From assembly GCA_002321395.1 (NCBI GenBank), contig DCMK01000082.1, forward strand, positions 1 through 8,028: a stretch of 8,028 nucleotides of DNA, read 5' to 3'. The notes below the pieces were generated by a model. The model worked only from the letters and a program-made list of their open reading frames with translations, had not been told where the DNA came from and searched no databases. Source of the stretch: Caryophanales bacterium UBA1624 (GTDB lineage: Bacteria; Bacillota_I; Bacilli_A; RFN20; CAG-826). A program made the position numbers and the translations under genes. Positions 6,630 to 8,028 of this stretch are shown in pieces; the stretch's first letter is position 1, and the number at the start of each line of letters is the position of its first letter.

Positions 6630-6854
6630 TTATTTGACGTCGGGGAGAAGGCCCATGAAACGAGCTTTCTTGACGGCGCTGGCGAGCTGGCGCTGATATT
6701 TGGCGCTGGTGCCGGTGATGGCGCGCGGGGTGATTTTCCCGTCGGGTCCAATGAACCGGGAGAGAAGCTCCGCATCTTTGTAATCGATGTACTCGATGTG
6801 GTTCTTCTTGAAATAGCAAGCCTTCTTGCGGGTGCGCATTTTGCGGAATGGCAT
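6630..6854 (-). CDS. rpsR: Small ribosomal subunit protein bS18
   Basis: This 74-residue basic protein of the 30S platform binds 16S rRNA as a heterodimer with bS6. The sequence matches the family throughout: KACYFKKNHIEYIDYKD (11-27, Bacillus-like single Cys), LLSRFI, then ITGTSAKYQRQLASAVKKARFMGLLP (46-71). The length is normal. One departure: the residue before ITGT is Ala45 (codon GCC), where the sequences I know have Arg (PRRxTGT or PSRITGT). ATG is preceded by AAAGGAT with a 7-base gap. It is the last gene of the rpsF-ssb-rpsR operon, 23 bases after the ssb stop, with a hairpin in the gap that adjoins its ribosome-binding site. Confidence 0.98.
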   Translation of the reverse strand: MPFRKMRTRKKACYFKKNHIEYIDYKDAELLSRFIGPDGKITPRAITGTSAKYQRQLASAVKKARFMGLLPDVK

Positions 6855-6861
6855 TTCTTTT

Positions 6862-6883
6862 ATCCTTTCTGAGAGCCTCAGAA
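6862..6883 (-). promoter_or_regulatory. Hairpin fused to the rpsR ribosome-binding site
   Basis: In the ssb-rpsR gap the minus strand reads TTCTGAG, GCT, CTCAGAA: a perfect 7-bp inverted repeat (6867-6873 with 6877-6883) with a three-base loop. It contains the ssb stop codon TGA. The 3' arm ends in AA, which also begins the rpsR Shine-Dalgarno AAAGGAT (6862-6868). No T run follows, so it is not a terminator. A role in translational coupling or in holding back rpsR initiation is inference. Confidence 0.6.
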
Positions 6884-7339
6884 CGGGAGATCGTCATCGA
6901 CGACGTCGATGGAATCAAGGTTCTTGCTCTCTTGGCTGGGCCGCACTTGGGAAGCGGGCTCCGGAGAGCTCGCGTCCGGGGCGAAGCCCGAATTGGCGTT
7001 GGCAGTGCGGTTGCTGTCCTTGGGGTCAAGGAATTCAACCGAAGCAGCAGAGACCTCCGTCACGCTGACTTCAACGTTGTCCGTCCGACGGACGTATTTG
7101 CGTTGGGTAAGGCGACCAGTCACGCCGACCAAAGATCCTTTACGGGTGAATTTGGCGACGTTGTCAGCGGATTTTCCCCACACCGAGACGGGCATGAAGA
7201 TCGTCACTTTCTCCCCGTTTTGCCCCCGGAAGGAATCGTCGACGGCCAAAGTGAAGGAAGCCACGCTCATCCCTGAGTTGGTTTTGCGGAGTTCGGGGTC
7301 GCGGGTAAGGCGACCGACGAGAACGACGGAATTGATCAT
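6878..7339 (-). CDS. ssb: Single-stranded DNA-binding protein
   Basis: This 153-residue SSB binds and protects ssDNA as a homotetramer and recruits replication, repair and recombination partners. Residues 1-105 are the OB fold: MINSVVLVGRLTRDPELR start, FTLAVD, the aromatic/strand region TIFMPVSVWGK (46-56), FTRKGSLVGVTGRL (64-77) and VTEVSAASVEFLDPK. Residues 106-143 are a short Ser/Pro/Asn-rich linker lacking the Gly/Gln repeats of many SSBs. The C-terminus IDVVDDDLPF is the canonical acidic partner-binding tip. It is somewhat shorter than B. subtilis SsbA, with all parts present. ATG follows AGGAGGT with an 8-base gap, 22 bases after the rpsF stop. Middle gene of the operon, so its level is presumably tied to the S6/S18 leader control. 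Confidence 0.98.
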   Translation of the reverse strand: MINSVVLVGRLTRDPELRKTNSGMSVASFTLAVDDSFRGQNGEKVTIFMPVSVWGKSADNVAKFTRKGSLVGVTGRLTQRKYVRRTDNVEVSVTEVSAASVEFLDPKDSNRTANANSGFAPDASSPEPASQVRPSQESKNLDSIDVVDDDLPF

Positions 7340-7361
7340 TGCTTGTTACCTCCTGATCTAA

Positions 7362-7649
7362 TTATTCGTGTTCGACGGTAATCAGATGGCGGATGACGTT
7401 GGAATCAAGCTTGACGAGACGATCGAATTCCTTGAGCGCCGCGGGCTCGGCGGTCACTTTGATGACCACGTAATAGCCTTTGGTGAAGGTTTTGATCGGG
7501 CTCGCGAAATCTTTGACGCCCCACTCTTTGACATCGCGGACGACGGCCTTTTGGGCGGTCAGGATGCCATGGAGCTTTTCGATTTCGGCCTTCCGGGCTC
7601 CTTCTTCAAGAGTCGCGGAGAGGATGTACATGATTTCGTACTTTCCCAT
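7362..7649 (-). CDS. rpsF: Small ribosomal subunit protein bS6
   Basis: This 95-residue protein binds the central domain of 16S rRNA together with bS18. Family landmarks are clear: MGKYEIMYIL at the N-terminus (strand 1), KAEIEKLHGIL helix, EWGVKDFASPIKTFTKGYYVV (42-62, the W-G-x-K-x-F/L-A-x-x-I segment) and EFDRLVKLDSNVIRHLITVE at the end. Normal length, no C-terminal extension. ATG 7649 follows a perfect AGGAGGT (7659-7665) with a 9-base gap. First gene of the operon; its long leader probably binds the S6:S18 complex. Confidence 0.98.
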   Translation of the reverse strand: MGKYEIMYILSATLEEGARKAEIEKLHGILTAQKAVVRDVKEWGVKDFASPIKTFTKGYYVVIKVTAEPAALKEFDRLVKLDSNVIRHLITVEHE

Positions 7650-7678
7650 GATTGTTGCACCTCCTAATTTCGGTCTTT

Positions 7679-7745
7679 GGATCGCCTCGGGCGGAAACCC
7701 CGTGCGACCATAAGAGAATGTGTGCTTCCGTCCTTCTCAGAAGCA
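7679..7745 (-). promoter_or_regulatory. Structured rpsF leader, candidate S6:S18 binding element
   Basis: The predicted leader runs from about 7745 to 7650 and can fold into two stem-loops. The first pairs TGCTTC (7740-7745) with GAAGCA (7723-7728). The second pairs GGTCGC (7704-7709) with GCGATCC (7679-7685, one bulged base), then an asymmetric A/GA internal loop, then CGGG (7699-7702) with CCCG (7688-7691), leaving a loop that contains CCG (7692-7694). Bacterial rpsF leaders are known to bind the S6:S18 dimer through a stem with an exposed CCG, imitating 16S rRNA. The match here is by eye, so the assignment is inference. Confidence 0.45.
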
Positions 7746-7751
7746 TCGGGT

Positions 7752-7780
7752 ATTATAGAGGAAGCGCCCGCTCACTTCAA
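7752..7780 (-). promoter_or_regulatory. Promoter of the rpsF-ssb-rpsR operon
   Basis: On the minus strand TTGAAG (7775-7780) and a perfect TATAAT (7752-7757) are separated by exactly 17 bases. This is the best sigma-A-type promoter in the window. Transcription should start near 7745, giving a leader of about 95 bases before rpsF. Confidence 0.85.
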
Positions 7781-7914
7781 GAAAAGTCATCCCTCCATCG
7801 TAGATGGGGTCGTTGCCCCACCCTTCCTTAAAGGACGATTCCCTTTTTCGCCCAACAAAATCAAAGAACGCTGATCTTTATCGCCATGTCGGTTAGGGGA
7901 TAAGCGGAGCAAGA

Positions 7915-8028
7915 ATGAACGAATCCGTTTTCTTTGTCCGCCATTCTCCTGCCATCCCCCAGAGCGGGGACGAAGCATTCCCCGGAAAGGACCTGAACCC
8001 GGCACGCGCCGCATTCCCCGCTCCGGCA
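7915..8028 (+). CDS. Possible 5' end of a divergent gene, histidine-phosphatase-like start
   Basis: This frame opens with ATG and stays open to the window edge (38 codons, incomplete). GGAG (7906-7909) lies 5 bases upstream and an in-frame TAG at 7894, so the ATG is a natural start. The product begins MNESVFFVRHSPAIPQSG. The hydrophobic strand followed by RHS recalls the catalytic x-L-V-R-H-G start of histidine phosphatases (phosphoglycerate mutase superfamily), with Ser in place of the usual Gly. The rest (DEAFPGKDLNPA...) could fit but is too short to decide. If real, it is transcribed away from the rpsF operon. A spurious frame in GC-rich DNA cannot be excluded; a competing minus-strand frame covers the same bases. 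Confidence 0.35.
   Translation, partial: MNESVFFVRHSPAIPQSGDEAFPGKDLNPARAAFPAPA

Noticed and set aside
7801..7817. Hairpin TGGGG-TCGTTG-CCCCA as a terminator
   Set aside because: It is 5 bp with no T run on either strand; probably chance or a minor structure in the divergent region.
7980..8012. GGGTTCAGGTCC on the minus strand as a tRNA T-arm or SRP RNA fragment
   Set aside because: The flanking bases do not pair as a T-stem, no acceptor or anticodon arms are visible, and the SRP GGAA/GGAAGCAG signature is absent.
7787..8014. A 75-codon minus-strand frame upstream of the rpsF promoter
   Set aside because: It has a GGAG before its ATG, but the product is a basic Arg/Gly/Pro-rich sequence without family features. 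The overlapping plus-strand frame looks more protein-like.
1..8028. CRISPR arrays, insertion sequences, toxin-antitoxin pairs, or a new defence system
   Set aside because: I found no regular spaced repeats, transposase, terminal inverted repeats with target duplication, or paired small genes. The AlbA_2-like gene alone is not evidence of a defence system.

Overview
The window is an 8 kb piece of a bacterial chromosome, most likely from a host-associated anaerobic member of the Bacillota (Firmicutes). Three things point there. The order rpsF-ssb-rpsR, with Bacillus-like S6, SSB and S18 sequences, is the usual Firmicutes arrangement. There is a full-length choloylglycine hydrolase of the bile-salt-hydrolase type next to an oxygen/NO-reducing flavodiiron protein, a pairing expected of a gut anaerobe. 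The large lipoprotein has Ser-rich tracts like those I associate with uncultured Erysipelotrichia/Mollicutes-related gut lineages. Tryptophan is encoded by TGG and TGA acts as stop, so the standard code fits. The exact taxon cannot be read from the sequence.

All clearly identified genes lie on the minus strand, so they are described here from high to low coordinates. At the right edge (about 7785-8028) is a divergent region with the possible 5' end of a plus-strand gene that runs out of the window. A good sigma-A-type promoter (about 7752-7780) then drives rpsF (bS6), ssb and rpsR (bS18), which form one operon. It has a structured leader of about 95 nt that probably carries the S6:S18 autoregulatory element, and a strong intrinsic terminator (6588-6612). 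The next gene is a bile salt hydrolase/penicillin V acylase family protein (5543-6514) with its own promoter. After it comes a two-domain class A flavodiiron protein (4245-5441), also with its own promoter and terminator. Then there is an AlbA_2/GHKL-like putative regulator (2834-4027) behind an unusual purine-rich leader. Last is an 842-residue Ser-rich surface lipoprotein (66-2594) with its own promoter and terminator.

Apart from the rpsF operon the genes look like single transcription units: terminators are visible after four of the five units and candidate promoters before most of them. Functionally they are housekeeping translation/replication (S6, SSB, S18), gut adaptation (bile acid deconjugation or a related amide hydrolysis; detoxification of O2 or NO), one putative regulator, and one cell-surface lipoprotein of unknown role.

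I see no mobile element, CRISPR array, tRNA, rRNA, toxin-antitoxin or recognisable defence system. The observations most worth following up are the apparently degenerate ATP-binding box in the AlbA_2-like protein, the modular unknown lipoprotein with Ser-rich tracts at both ends, the hairpin joined to the rpsR ribosome-binding site, cre-like sites upstream of the lipoprotein gene, and the S6:S18 leader.
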